NCBI GenBank assembly: GCA_024639455.1
Contig: JAHEIH010000010.1
Coordinates: forward strand, 1 to 59,715
DNA length: 59,715 bases
Direction of reading: 5' to 3'
Source of the DNA: Cellvibrionales bacterium
GTDB lineage: Bacteria; Pseudomonadota; Gammaproteobacteria; Pseudomonadales; JAHEIH01
How positions within the stretch are numbered: position 1 is the first letter of the stretch; each line of letters starts with the position of its first letter. Shown here piece by piece: positions 8,293 through 16,896 of the stretch. The position numbers and the translations under genes are program-made. Below the pieces are notes generated by a model. That model was not told the origin of the DNA. It did no database searches and saw nothing but the letters and a program-made list of their open reading frames with translations.

Positions 8293-9387
8293 TCAACCGC
8301 GCCCAACAAAAGACACCGCCTGCTCGGCGAATTGTTTGCGATAGGACTTGGGCGTCATACCCGTCCAATTTCTGAATGAGCGCACGAAAGAACTTGGCTC
8401 AGTAAAACCCAACTTATCCGCCACATCATTGATTTTATTTTCTTTATCTTCCAAAAAGGCCATCGCCAAATCACAACGGACCTGATCCTTAATGATTTGA
8501 AAACTGGTCTGTTCTTTGAGCAACTTTCTGCGCAAACTGGATTCTGAGAGATGCAGCCTATCCGCGACCTCGGTAAATGAGGGCATACCGCATTGAATAT
8601 CGGCACCAATTAACTGCTTAATGGCTTCTGAAATAGTACCTGGCTGACGTTCAACCAAGCTCAATTGATATACCGCCATATCAAGAAATTGCTGCAGCGA
8701 TGCTTGATTTTGCACGACGCGATAGTCGAGACACTCAACGGGGAAGGTTAAACGGTTACGAGGCGCATCGAACACAACGTCGCAACCAGTGACCTCAGAC
8801 AAACTTGATTTATAGGCGCCACCAATAGAAGGAAGAGACACAGAAATCGTTGAAGCGTCAATAGCATGACCTACCAACCAACCACAAAAGGCATGCCAAA
8901 CCACTAACCCTGAAGCAACCGCAACAGTGCGGTAGGTGTTGGCTCGCACCCACTGGTCAGGAACAAACAAGGACGCGACATTATCAATATCTAGGTGATA
9001 ATCAAAATGCACCTGGCCACGTTCAACACTCAACGTAAAGTAGCGCCCCGACAGAGGTCGCAGCAGGGCTTCAAAGCGTTCTGCAAGCTCAAGCGCCTCG
9101 CCCAAGGTAGACGCACCCATAATGCTGTAACAAAGCATATCAAAGGCATCAGTACCCAAGCCTGCTGCCCAAGGGATATGAGGGTGCACCTTCTGCATTT
9201 CCACGACAGCTACACGATACAGCCTGGCGTATAGCCGAGCAGACAATTGCTCGCCAGACTGTAAAGCGGAAAGTTGAGCGAGATTGATTTGCGCCTCTCT
9301 CGCGACTTGATCGGCATCCAGCCCCAAACTCTCGATATAATCAAAGAGCTTATGGAAGCTGGAGACAGCAATCTTGATGTCCTGCAT
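8293..9387 (-). CDS. AraC-family transcriptional regulator
   Basis: 364-aa regulator. The C-terminal ~100 residues contain the two helix-turn-helix units of AraC proteins (around EVADRLHLSESSLRRKL and DVADKLGFTEPSSFVRSF, ending RNWTGMTPKSYRK). The N-terminal ~200 residues resemble the arabinose-binding-like domain of OruR/GliR-type AraC regulators. It is the first gene of the minus-strand run that reads into the NTF2-like and TonB genes and is divergent from the membrane protein at 9508, so it may control either unit in response to a steroid. The ligand is not identifiable. Confidence 0.88.
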   Translation of the reverse strand: MQDIKIAVSSFHKLFDYIESLGLDADQVAREAQINLAQLSALQSGEQLSARLYARLYRVAVVEMQKVHPHIPWAAGLGTDAFDMLCYSIMGASTLGEALELAERFEALLRPLSGRYFTLSVERGQVHFDYHLDIDNVASLFVPDQWVRANTYRTVAVASGLVVWHAFCGWLVGHAIDASTISVSLPSIGGAYKSSLSEVTGCDVVFDAPRNRLTFPVECLDYRVVQNQASLQQFLDMAVYQLSLVERQPGTISEAIKQLIGADIQCGMPSFTEVADRLHLSESSLRRKLLKEQTSFQIIKDQVRCDLAMAFLEDKENKINDVADKLGFTEPSSFVRSFRNWTGMTPKSYRKQFAEQAVSFVGRG

Positions 9388-9507
9388 GGCCTACCTCTCT
9401 ATTGTTAATTTATTAGCGAGAGTTTTTGTCAATTAATTCGACGTATTGTGCTCTTTATCGAAAAGACTGACTGGGTAAAGTATAAGTACTTAGAAAGGAG
9501 TATTGAC

Positions 9508-10029
9508 ATGTTCCCCAACGACTACAAGACCTACCTCACTAAAGAAGTTACTACAAATGGATTATCTAATGCTTTTTTCAATGGTTTAGCGTGTTGGTAC
9601 TTGATTAAGGATAAAGGGGACATGCCCTTCTGGGGCGCGCACAGTTTTGGTGTAGATATTCTCGCGACAGCCTTCATTTTGCCGTGGATTGTCACGCTTA
9701 TTATCGTGCCGCTGCAAAAGATCAAAGTCCGCAAGGGCAAGACTGCCCCCTGGGACAACACCCAGCCAGCCAGCCATATGATGTACTATCTTGCGCAACG
9801 ATTGCCCAGCAAACTGTGGCTCAATGCTATCGTGTTTGGATTGATTGGCATGCTGCTCTTTGCACCCACCTTGCTGTTACTCATTTTTGTCTTGGGTATT
9901 GAGGTGTTTACCGCCTTTGAATACGCCATCTTCAAAGGTGTTTGGGCCGGTGTATTGGCAGCACTTCTCACCACACCGATGATCTTAGCGGGCTTACGTA
10001 AAACACAATTCAACGAGCGCTCTGCATGA
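9508..10029 (+). CDS. Multipass membrane protein of unknown function
   Basis: 173 aa with about four hydrophobic segments (roughly residues 13-26, 42-62, 95-125 and 128-155). I do not recognise the family. The start at 9508 is fixed by AAAGGAG at 9494-9500; the upstream in-frame codon at 9448 lacks a good ribosome site. Its stop overlaps the start of the following flavin reductase (ATGA at 10026-10029), which implies translational coupling and a shared role. Possibilities are a membrane anchor or a transporter for the reductase's substrate; neither is demonstrated. Confidence 0.75.
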   Translation: MFPNDYKTYLTKEVTTNGLSNAFFNGLACWYLIKDKGDMPFWGAHSFGVDILATAFILPWIVTLIIVPLQKIKVRKGKTAPWDNTQPASHMMYYLAQRLPSKLWLNAIVFGLIGMLLFAPTLLLLIFVLGIEVFTAFEYAIFKGVWAGVLAALLTTPMILAGLRKTQFNERSA

Positions 10030-12143
10030 GCGGCGTATTAAACACCCCCTTTCAACTTGGGCCATTGCCCCTGAAAAATCGCTTCGTACTCGCCGCGATG
10101 GGGTCAAATTTTGCCGAGACTGATGGCAGCTGTAGCGAAAAAATTCAGGCCTACTATGAAGCCCGCGCTAAGGGTGGCTGTGGCCTGATCATCTTAGAAA
10201 CGACCTCAGTGGCGTGGCCTGCCGGCTGTTCAATGCCCAATATGGTTGGGTTTTCAGAGGATCGTTTCATCCCAGGTCTAGCGGCGCTAGCCGAACGCGT
10301 CCACAAACACGGCGCCAAGATCGCCGCACAGCTGAATCACAGCGGAAAAGTCGCGCAGGAAGACACCGTGGCAGGTCGCCCAATGTGGGTGGCGTCAATG
10401 CCTAAGCGCGGCCGCACCAATATGATGGACCTACTGACGCGCGAAGAGATGGGTAACTTCATCAAAATGGCCGGCCCAGATGGTAAAGGCCCACGCTATC
10501 AGCCGATTAACAAAGAAGAAATCGCCACGCTGGTGGATCAATTTGCCAACGCGGCCAAGCGCGCGCAACAAGCAGGCTTTGACGCCATTGAGATTCACGC
10601 GGGCCACGGTTATTTAATTGCCAACTTTCTCTCGCCAGCCACCAATCATCGCGACGACGAATACGGCGGTTCGCTGGAAAATCGCGCGCGCTTGTTGATT
10701 GACATTATTCACGCCACACGTCGCGCCTGCAATGACGAGCTGCCCGTGTTAGTTCGACTCGACGCCATGGAATACCGCATCGATGGGGGCATCACCCCCG
10801 ACGACTTTGTGGCTGTGGCTAAATTGGCAGAAGAGGCAGGGGCTGCCGCTATTGATGTCAGTGCCTATGGCAACAATCTACAGGCTATTGCCTTCACGGA
10901 AGGCCCGTTGGTGCACCAACCTAACGGCTATGTCCCTTTTGCCGCCGCCGCGAAAAAAGCGCTCAACGTTCCTGTCATTGCCGTCGGCCGGATCGAGCTC
11001 GACAGCGCTGAAAAACACATCGCCCAGGGCGATTTTGATTTACTGGCACTAGGGCGAAAGCTTTTGGCGGACCCCGAGCTACCCAATAAATATGCCGCTA
11101 ACGACAAGCAGGCGATTCGCCCATGCATTTATTGTTATATCTGCGTTAGCCAAATTTTTGTCAATCAACCCCTGTGCTGTGCGGTCAACCCTAATGTTGG
11201 ACGTGAAGGCGAACCCGACATTATCGCTAGCGACAAAAAACACATGGTCGTCATCGGTGGCGGCCCCGGCGGCATGGAAAGCGCCTGTCTATTGGCCGAG
11301 GCTGGACACAACGTCACCCTCATGGAAAAAAGCCCACAACTTGGTGGTACCGCCCGAATTGCCGCCTTGGCCTACGAACCTAATGGCCGTCTCATCGATT
11401 ATCATCGCCAACGTTTGCAACAGCTAAACGTAGACGTGCGTTTAAATACAACAGCGACCGCCGAAACACTGCAACACATTAACCCCGACCATGTCATCGT
11501 GGCCGTAGGCGCCAATCGAGAAGCGCCAGACATTGCAGGTAAATCAGCCGACTTTGTGTTTGACGGCGAAGAAATGCGCGGTTTACTGCTTGGTGGAGAT
11601 AGCCGAGTAATGGCCAAACTGCCTTGGTGGAAACGCATGATGGTGAGCTCTGCCCAAGCTATGGGTATTACACAGCGCATCGACTGGGTAAGAGAGCTAA
11701 GCAAAATTTGGATGCCACTGGGCAAACGCGTCGTGATTATCGGTGGCGGCTTAGTCGGTGTCGAAATTGCAGAACTGCTCATTGAGCGTGGCCGCCATGT
11801 CACACTGCTAGAACCAAGCCGCGACTTAGGCCCTGAGCTTAGTATCGTTCGCCGTATGCGAGTCATTCATTTGCTAAAAGAACACGGTTGCGAACTGGTG
11901 ACCGGCGCAGACATAGAAAAGCTGGAAAATGGCAGTGTGCTCTACCGTCACAAGGATCAGTCTGTTCGCCTAGACACCGACCACGTGATCATTGCCCAAG
12001 GCGCCCAACAAAATACCCAATTGGCCGAGCGGATCCGAGCGGCAGGGTACAGCGTGACCACGGTGGGCGATTGCGAAAATATCGGTTACATCGATGGCGC
12101 GGTTCTCAGCGCGCGTCATGCGGTGCGTGCACTACTCGCTTGA
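10026..12143 (+). CDS. FMN/FAD/Fe-S enoate reductase, BaiCD/BaiH/FadH-like
   Basis: 705-aa three-part oxidoreductase. An N-terminal old-yellow-enzyme TIM barrel (about 1-345, with EIHAGHGYLIANFLSP and NHRDDEYGGS) is followed by a cysteine cluster (C367, C370, C373, C384/385) and FAD/NAD-binding Rossmann domains (GGGPGGMESA near 415, GGGLVGVEIAE near 575). This is the architecture of 2,4-dienoyl-CoA reductase and of bile-acid BaiCD/BaiH, which reduce or form conjugated steroid enones. The first three Cys are spaced C-x2-C-x2-C rather than the usual C-x2-C-x3-C. It probably acts on a C=C bond of a steroid enone, and is translationally coupled to the preceding membrane protein. Direction and position are uncertain. 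Confidence 0.82.
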   Translation: MSGVLNTPFQLGPLPLKNRFVLAAMGSNFAETDGSCSEKIQAYYEARAKGGCGLIILETTSVAWPAGCSMPNMVGFSEDRFIPGLAALAERVHKHGAKIAAQLNHSGKVAQEDTVAGRPMWVASMPKRGRTNMMDLLTREEMGNFIKMAGPDGKGPRYQPINKEEIATLVDQFANAAKRAQQAGFDAIEIHAGHGYLIANFLSPATNHRDDEYGGSLENRARLLIDIIHATRRACNDELPVLVRLDAMEYRIDGGITPDDFVAVAKLAEEAGAAAIDVSAYGNNLQAIAFTEGPLVHQPNGYVPFAAAAKKALNVPVIAVGRIELDSAEKHIAQGDFDLLALGRKLLADPELPNKYAANDKQAIRPCIYCYICVSQIFVNQPLCCAVNPNVGREGEPDIIASDKKHMVVIGGGPGGMESACLLAEAGHNVTLMEKSPQLGGTARIAALAYEPNGRLIDYHRQRLQQLNVDVRLNTTATAETLQHINPDHVIVAVGANREAPDIAGKSADFVFDGEEMRGLLLGGDSRVMAKLPWWKRMMVSSAQAMGITQRIDWVRELSKIWMPLGKRVVIIGGGLVGVEIAELLIERGRHVTLLEPSRDLGPELSIVRRMRVIHLLKEHGCELVTGADIEKLENGSVLYRHKDQSVRLDTDHVIIAQGAQQNTQLAERIRAAGYSVTTVGDCENIGYIDGAVLSARHAVRALLA

Positions 12144-12908
12144 TCTAGCCTCAGCAGCGAGGTGCAAAAACACCGGCACTTCGCCGCCGCCGTGAACCGC
12201 TAATGCGGCGCCTGAAATATAAGCCGCTTGTTCTGAGCACAAAAATATTACGGCATTGGCAATATCACTTGGCTGCGCCATGCGCTTGAGCGGCAACATA
12301 TTGGCGACTTTTTTGAAGCCTTCCTCGCCACCGTAGTGTTCCACTCCGGCGTCGTGGTGAACTAAACCCACAATCAATGCATTGACACGAACATCTGGGC
12401 CCCACTCCATGGCCAATGATTCTGTGGCATTCAACAAGCCAGCTTTCGCTGCACCATACGCCGCCGTGCCAGGAGATGAACGCACCGCACTCACGCTGGA
12501 TATATTAACGATATTAGCGACCCCTTCAGCGCGCGCCATCGCATTGTAGGCTTGCTGCGACATCACAAGCGGAGCCACTAAATTCAACTGAATAATCTTG
12601 TTAGTGAAGCTAGCACTTGCTTGAGCGGCGTCAACCGGCGGGCTGCCGCCGGCATTATTCACCAAAATATCCAGCCGACCAAAGCGCTCAATGGCGACAT
12701 CGATGACCGCCTGGGATTGTTCTGGGTCGCGGATATCCGCTGCGACAAATATCGCCTGGCGACCCTCGTGCTCTGGTAAATGCTCTGGCTCACGACGGCC
12801 ACAAAAAATAACGTCAGCCCCTGCCTCCATCAATTGAATGACAATAGCTCGACCAATATGACCGGCACCGCCCGTCACAATAGCGACTTTACCCAGTAGA
12901 GAATTCAT
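12132..12908 (-). CDS. Short-chain dehydrogenase/reductase (SDR)
   Basis: 258-aa classical SDR with TGGAGHIG at residues 12-19, NNAG near 84, Ser 138 and catalytic Y151-x3-K155. The C-terminus has GGGEVP in place of the common DGG. Its 3' end overlaps the convergent flavin reductase gene by 12 bp. It lies 8 bp downstream of another SDR in the same direction and forms a pair with it. By context a hydroxysteroid or hydroxyacyl-CoA dehydrogenase; substrate not assignable. Confidence 0.83.
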   Translation of the reverse strand: MNSLLGKVAIVTGGAGHIGRAIVIQLMEAGADVIFCGRREPEHLPEHEGRQAIFVAADIRDPEQSQAVIDVAIERFGRLDILVNNAGGSPPVDAAQASASFTNKIIQLNLVAPLVMSQQAYNAMARAEGVANIVNISSVSAVRSSPGTAAYGAAKAGLLNATESLAMEWGPDVRVNALIVGLVHHDAGVEHYGGEEGFKKVANMLPLKRMAQPSDIANAVIFLCSEQAAYISGAALAVHGGGEVPVFLHLAAEARSSE

Positions 12909-12916
12909 ACGCGCTC

Positions 12917-13663
12917 CTAGTAAGGTGGATGGATGGTGGCGGTATTATCGATATTGAGCGCGGCACCGTTAATATGGCGAGACTCATCGCTTGCTAAAAA
13001 TAAAGCCAGGTTAGCGACGTCGTCGGGTTGGCAAACGAAGGGAATACTTCGGGAGTAATCTTTATCGACATGCTGGGGCAGCGTCATGGCGATCTCACGT
13101 ACCATATCGGTGTTAATACCATCGGGATGAATGGAGTTACAACGCACCCCATTTTTGCGCTGCTTACAGAGAACGGCCGTACTCATCGTTAAGCTACGCA
13201 CAGCTGACTTCGCCGCTGTGTATGCACAAAATTCCGGCATCCCCATCAGCGCTGATGACGAGGACATATTAATAATAGCGCCGCCATCGGCTTCCATTAG
13301 AGGTAAACAGTAATGGGTTGCTAGGAACACACTGTCGGCATTGACAGCCATCAATTGTCGCCAATGCTGGAGTGAGGCTTGATCAACCATGCCTGCGCGG
13401 AGGATGGCCGCATTGTTAAAGAGGATATCTAATTTGCCGAAATTGGCCTCTAACCAAGCAGAACAACGCTGCCAATCTGCCTCTTCTGCAACATCGAGCA
13501 CAAGCGTTTGTGCGTCGAGGTCAGCCGCGACAGCCGCGAGCGCTTGCTCGTTAATATCTGCCATCACGACACGCGCGCCCTCAGCAATAAAACGCTTCGC
13601 GACAGCCAGACCCACACCACGTGCGGCACCTGTGACAAGCGCTACTTTATTTTTTATTCTCAT
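12917..13663 (-). CDS. Short-chain dehydrogenase/reductase (SDR)
   Basis: 248-aa classical SDR: TGAARGVG at residues 11-18, NNAA in the structural NNAG position near 83, Ser 135 region and Y148-x3-K152. The C-terminus (NIDNTATIHPPY) departs from the usual DGG ending. An AGGAGG ribosome site precedes the ATG at 13663. It is the first gene of a two-SDR unit that is divergent from the MaoC hydratase at 13799. Probable hydroxysteroid dehydrogenase activity is inferred only from the neighbourhood. Confidence 0.83.
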   Translation of the reverse strand: MRIKNKVALVTGAARGVGLAVAKRFIAEGARVVMADINEQALAAVAADLDAQTLVLDVAEEADWQRCSAWLEANFGKLDILFNNAAILRAGMVDQASLQHWRQLMAVNADSVFLATHYCLPLMEADGGAIINMSSSSALMGMPEFCAYTAAKSAVRSLTMSTAVLCKQRKNGVRCNSIHPDGINTDMVREIAMTLPQHVDKDYSRSIPFVCQPDDVANLALFLASDESRHINGAALNIDNTATIHPPY

Positions 13664-13717
13664 ACGTCCTCCTGTATTGATGCCATTGTATACGCGTGGC
13701 CTTCAAAGCGACCTAAT

Positions 13718-13730
13718 GCGAATAGACTAA
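13718..13730. promoter_or_regulatory. CGAATAGA-YTA element in a divergent promoter region
   Basis: GCGAATAGACTAA lies between the divergent SDR (13663) and MaoC (13799) genes. A near copy (CCGAATAGATTA, 1883-1894) lies between the divergent SDRs at 1832 and 1996. Related CAGACTAAT strings are at 1953-1961 and 32932-32940. This might be a common regulator half-site, but the evidence is sequence resemblance only. Confidence 0.25.
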
Positions 13731-13798
13731 AAGTCGATTTTTGTCGTCACATTGACCAATTTATAGTGATAGCATCAAGTAAAACACGGAGAATAATG

Positions 13799-14257
13799 AT
13801 GACCACCTTAATCGCCAAAACACCAAGTGATCTGCTTGATTTAGTGGGGAAAACACTGGGTCCGACATCGAGTCTCAACATAGATCAGACACGCATAAAT
13901 ACCTTTGCTGATGCCACCGGCGACCACCAATGGATCCACGTAGATCCTGAACGCGCAGCTAGCGGCCCTTTTGGTAAAACCATTGCCCATGGCTATCTCT
14001 CGTTGTCACTGGCAAGCCACTTTCTGAAGCAACTGATTGCCGTTGAAACGTTTAGCATGGGGGTTAACTACGGCGTGGACAATGTCCGTTTCCCTGCCCC
14101 AGTCCCTGTTGACTCAGAACTATACGGCGAGGGCGAAGTCATCTCAGCGGAAGAATTTAAAGGTGGCTACAAATTAATTGTGCGCGTTAGCCTCAACGTT
14201 GTTGGCGCAGATAGGCCATCGTGCATCGTCGACACGATTAGCGTTTTTTACCCATAA
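13799..14257 (+). CDS. MaoC-type (R)-specific enoyl-CoA hydratase, HtdZ-like
   Basis: 152-aa single-hotdog hydratase. The signature FADATGDHQWIHVDPERA holds the catalytic Asp/His pair of R-hydratases (MaoC/PhaJ), followed by GPFGKTIAHGYLSLSL and a VRFPAPVPV strand. It closely resembles mycobacterial Rv0130 (HtdZ), which hydrates trans-2-enoyl-CoA. The start at 13799 gives GGAG a 7-base spacing; the ATG three bases earlier is the alternative. Upstream in-frame sequence to 13508 overlaps the divergent SDR and is not coding. It probably serves beta-oxidation of a steroid-derived CoA ester. Confidence 0.85.
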   Translation: MTTLIAKTPSDLLDLVGKTLGPTSSLNIDQTRINTFADATGDHQWIHVDPERAASGPFGKTIAHGYLSLSLASHFLKQLIAVETFSMGVNYGVDNVRFPAPVPVDSELYGEGEVISAEEFKGGYKLIVRVSLNVVGADRPSCIVDTISVFYP

Positions 14258-14281
14258 AAAAAGGCCACCCCAAAGGTGGCC
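14256..14281 (-). terminator. Rho-independent terminator after the amidohydrolase gene
   Basis: The 7-bp stem GGCCACC/GGTGGCC (14263-14269 with 14275-14281) is followed on the minus strand by a run of seven T (14256-14262). It lies between the convergent MaoC and amidohydrolase-like genes. On the plus strand no T run follows. Confidence 0.75.
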
Positions 14282-14297
14282 TGCCAAACAAAGTCCA

Positions 14298-15167
14298 CTA
14301 TAACTTGAATACCTGCTGAGCATTTTCACGCAAAAACTTTGGCCATACATGCTCTTTGAACGGCACGTGTTCCATGTCGCTAAAAATACGCTCCAATGAC
14401 AGCCCCATGGGGAAGTATCCCGCATACATGATTTTGTCCGCGCCACGGGTATTGGCGAAGTGAATAATGTCTTCTGGGTAGTGTTTGGGGGCAAATGCAC
14501 TGGTCATGTAAAACAGATTGGGGTACTTAAGCATCAGCTTCCACGCTAGGTCAGTCCATGGCTCGCCGCCGTGACGCATAACGACTTTTAACTCAGGAAA
14601 AAACCAGCAGATTTCATCCAAGTGCTCAACCTTCTGCGGCTCCATGGGAATCCGAGGACCGGGCACACCTACGCAGGGACAAAACGGGATATCCTCATCG
14701 ACGCAGGTCACAAAAATCGGATACCATTTTTTGTCGCTCAGTGAGACCTGGGGGCACAAGCCTGAAGGAAAGGCCGTGACTGCTTTGAGATCGTATTCTT
14801 CTTTCAAGCGGCGAATCTTGCGTACCTCTTCCATGCCGCGATTCGGGTTAGCGTCGTAGCAGGCAATGAAACGATCTGGATGCCGTTTGACCGCTTCATT
14901 TTGGGTAAAGTACTGATCCTCATCCACGCCGATCATGGCCTTTTCGATACCGAACTCATCCATTTTATCAACCGTGTAGGCAATGTAGTCATCCTGTTTG
15001 CCCGTTTTAGGAATGTCCTTAAACATATATTGCGCGGGCATTTTGAACATGGCACGGCTCTGTTCATCCATCAACAGAGGCTTTATAAAATCGTAGTAGT
15101 CAGAAGTATCGTTATTTGGCACAGCCATCATCAAATCGATAATGCCGATATCCTTGGGGTAAGCCAT
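14298..15167 (-). CDS. Amidohydrolase-2-fold protein lacking the usual metal ligands
   Basis: 289 aa resembling the TIM-barrel amidohydrolase_2/ACMSD family: a long barrel with VMRHGGEPW and a C-terminal FLRENAQQVFKL that matches the usual closing helix of the family. The N-terminal metal-binding HxH, expected directly after IID, is replaced (D11-L-M-M-A). The late catalytic Asp of the typical G-SDYP motif is replaced in YAGYFPMG. It may therefore use a different chemistry or be non-catalytic. An AGGAGA ribosome site supports the ATG. It lies 13 bp downstream of the OYE gene in the same operon. Role in steroid breakdown unknown. Confidence 0.7.
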   Translation of the reverse strand: MAYPKDIGIIDLMMAVPNNDTSDYYDFIKPLLMDEQSRAMFKMPAQYMFKDIPKTGKQDDYIAYTVDKMDEFGIEKAMIGVDEDQYFTQNEAVKRHPDRFIACYDANPNRGMEEVRKIRRLKEEYDLKAVTAFPSGLCPQVSLSDKKWYPIFVTCVDEDIPFCPCVGVPGPRIPMEPQKVEHLDEICWFFPELKVVMRHGGEPWTDLAWKLMLKYPNLFYMTSAFAPKHYPEDIIHFANTRGADKIMYAGYFPMGLSLERIFSDMEHVPFKEHVWPKFLRENAQQVFKL

Positions 15168-15180
15168 TGCTGTCTCCTAA

Positions 15181-16251
15181 TTAATGACCATCGGTGTAGG
15201 CAGGGTAGTCTATAAGTCCTGCCTCACTCGGGCTGTAAAGCGTTGAAAAATCAATCTTGCTCAGCGGCCAACCATGGGCAAATCGCGCCACTAAGTCTGG
15301 GTTGGCGATAAAGGCGCGACCAAACGAAACCGCTGCCACACTGTCAGCAGCGACTATAGCTTCAGCCTCGTCTTGCTTGTAACTGTCGTTCGCGATAATC
15401 GCGCCTTTGAAATGCTGCTGGGCCAAGGCGATATTATCGATACCTGTGCTGGCCATGCGTATTACGTGCAACCATGCCAAGTCGAAGGCGTTTAACGCCT
15501 CGAATAAGGCGCTAAATGTTTCTTTAGCATCGTCATCCTGTAATCCATTAAAGGGATTACCTGGGCAAACCCGAACCCCCACTCTGTAGCTTCCAATGGC
15601 ATCACAACACTCGGCCACAAGCGCCAATGGAAACCGCAGTCGATTCTCTAGCGTGCCACCGTACTCATCATCACGCTGATTGGTGCCGGTTGATAAAAAC
15701 TGCGCTGGTAAATAGCCCGAAGTAAAGTGCAACTCAATGCCGTCAAAACCGGCGTCGATGGCATTGACAGCAGCTTGACGATAATCCGCCATGGTTTGCG
15801 CGATATCCGCCACACTCATCGCAAGGGGCATTTGCATTTTTTGCATGCCGCCTTCGGTATAGATTTCATCCTGGCAAGCCAGCGCTGATGGCGCTAGCGT
15901 TCTGCTTCCTGTCGCTTTGTTATCACTGTGCCCGACGCGCCCACAATGCATGATTTGGCAGGCGATTTTCCCCCCTGCCGCGTGCACCGCCGCTGTAACA
16001 CGTTGCCATGCGTCGATCTGATCACGGTTGTAGATACCTGGCGTTCGACAATAACCTTTGCCATCTGCCGAGGGGTGAACCCCCTCTGAAATAATGAGCC
16101 CGGCCGAGGCACGCTGCGCGTAGTACTGCACATGCATATCGGTCACTAGATCGTCGCGGGTGGCGCGGCTACGGGTCATCGGCGCCATGATAATACGATT
16201 GGCTAACTGAAGCCGTCCAAGGGTAAGGGGTGAAAATAACGTTATACTCAT
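15181..16251 (-). CDS. Old-yellow-enzyme family NADH:flavin oxidoreductase
   Basis: 356-aa FMN TIM-barrel enzyme of the OYE/N-ethylmaleimide reductase type. Visible motifs are NRIIMAPMTRSRA at the N-terminus, CQIMHCGRVGH, the substrate-binding ELHFTSGYLPAQFLS, and NQRDDEYGGTLENRLRF. OYEs reduce the C=C of alpha,beta-unsaturated ketones, and several accept steroid enones. It lacks the Fe-S and Rossmann domains present in the 10026 enzyme. The active-site His-Asn/His pair is altered (HFTSGY rather than HxANGY). It sits between the amidohydrolase-like and NTF2-like genes in a five-gene minus-strand run. Substrate inferred only from context. Confidence 0.83.
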   Translation of the reverse strand: MSITLFSPLTLGRLQLANRIIMAPMTRSRATRDDLVTDMHVQYYAQRASAGLIISEGVHPSADGKGYCRTPGIYNRDQIDAWQRVTAAVHAAGGKIACQIMHCGRVGHSDNKATGSRTLAPSALACQDEIYTEGGMQKMQMPLAMSVADIAQTMADYRQAAVNAIDAGFDGIELHFTSGYLPAQFLSTGTNQRDDEYGGTLENRLRFPLALVAECCDAIGSYRVGVRVCPGNPFNGLQDDDAKETFSALFEALNAFDLAWLHVIRMASTGIDNIALAQQHFKGAIIANDSYKQDEAEAIVAADSVAAVSFGRAFIANPDLVARFAHGWPLSKIDFSTLYSPSEAGLIDYPAYTDGH

Positions 16252-16260
16252 CGTATTGTC

Positions 16261-16896
16261 CTAACGTGTGCGGATATTGGGATTGACGCTACCGCGCCGC
16301 ATCCATTGCAAAAAGGATTCCGCCGGTTGAGGCGGAGCTAGCGGAGGTAAATTAGCCACCGCTGGATTTTCCCAAAAGGTTTGCCAACTGGGGAACAATT
16401 GGTGGAAAGCGCCCTTGTAGGGCTCTCGATCAGGCCAACGCATTTTATTATCTCCTACTGGAGGTTTATTGAGATCAGTAGCGTACCAGTAGCAGGGAAG
16501 CCTGCGACGGAAGTACCACTGTTGATCAATGCGCTCGTAGTGATCCCAGTACAACATCTGCATGATGACCCACTCGCTGCCGCCATCAGCACGGGGGGTC
16601 TCGTGTTCATTTTTTGAGTAGACCACACCGATGGCATGATCGGGATCTTCAAATTCAATAATATGATTACCAATATGGTGAGAAGTCCCAATAAACTGCT
16701 GCCTTAGCGTGTCATCCCACCACGTTTTCATGGCGGCGCGACCGAAGGTTTCACGCCCCACTTGAATGTCCTCTGGAAATAAACTCACCATGGCATCTAA
16801 GTCGCGCATGTCGAGTGCTAAGCAATACTTAGCAACCAACTGACGGATGGCATCAAGCGACTCAAGACGATCAATGCGATTTAATAATTCGTTCAT
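16261..16896 (-). CDS. NTF2/SnoaL-fold protein
   Basis: 211 aa. The first ~140 residues follow the SnoaL_4/NTF2 pattern (IRQLVAKYCLALDMRDLDAMVSLF, then the strand HHIGNHIIEFEDPDHAIGVVYSK and WYFRRR), followed by a proline-rich C-terminal extension not typical of the fold. Its ATG overlaps the stop of the upstream delta4-(5alpha)-dehydrogenase gene (ATGA, 16893-16896), so the two are translationally coupled. It may bind or isomerise the dehydrogenase's product. No full KSI triad is recognised. Confidence 0.7.
   Translation of the reverse strand: MNELLNRIDRLESLDAIRQLVAKYCLALDMRDLDAMVSLFPEDIQVGRETFGRAAMKTWWDDTLRQQFIGTSHHIGNHIIEFEDPDHAIGVVYSKNEHETPRADGGSEWVIMQMLYWDHYERIDQQWYFRRRLPCYWYATDLNKPPVGDNKMRWPDREPYKGAFHQLFPSWQTFWENPAVANLPPLAPPQPAESFLQWMRRGSVNPNIRTR

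Noticed and set aside
11402..11866. Minus-strand frame inside the flavin reductase gene
   Set aside because: Overlaps a well-supported coding region with domain motifs and shows no family resemblance.
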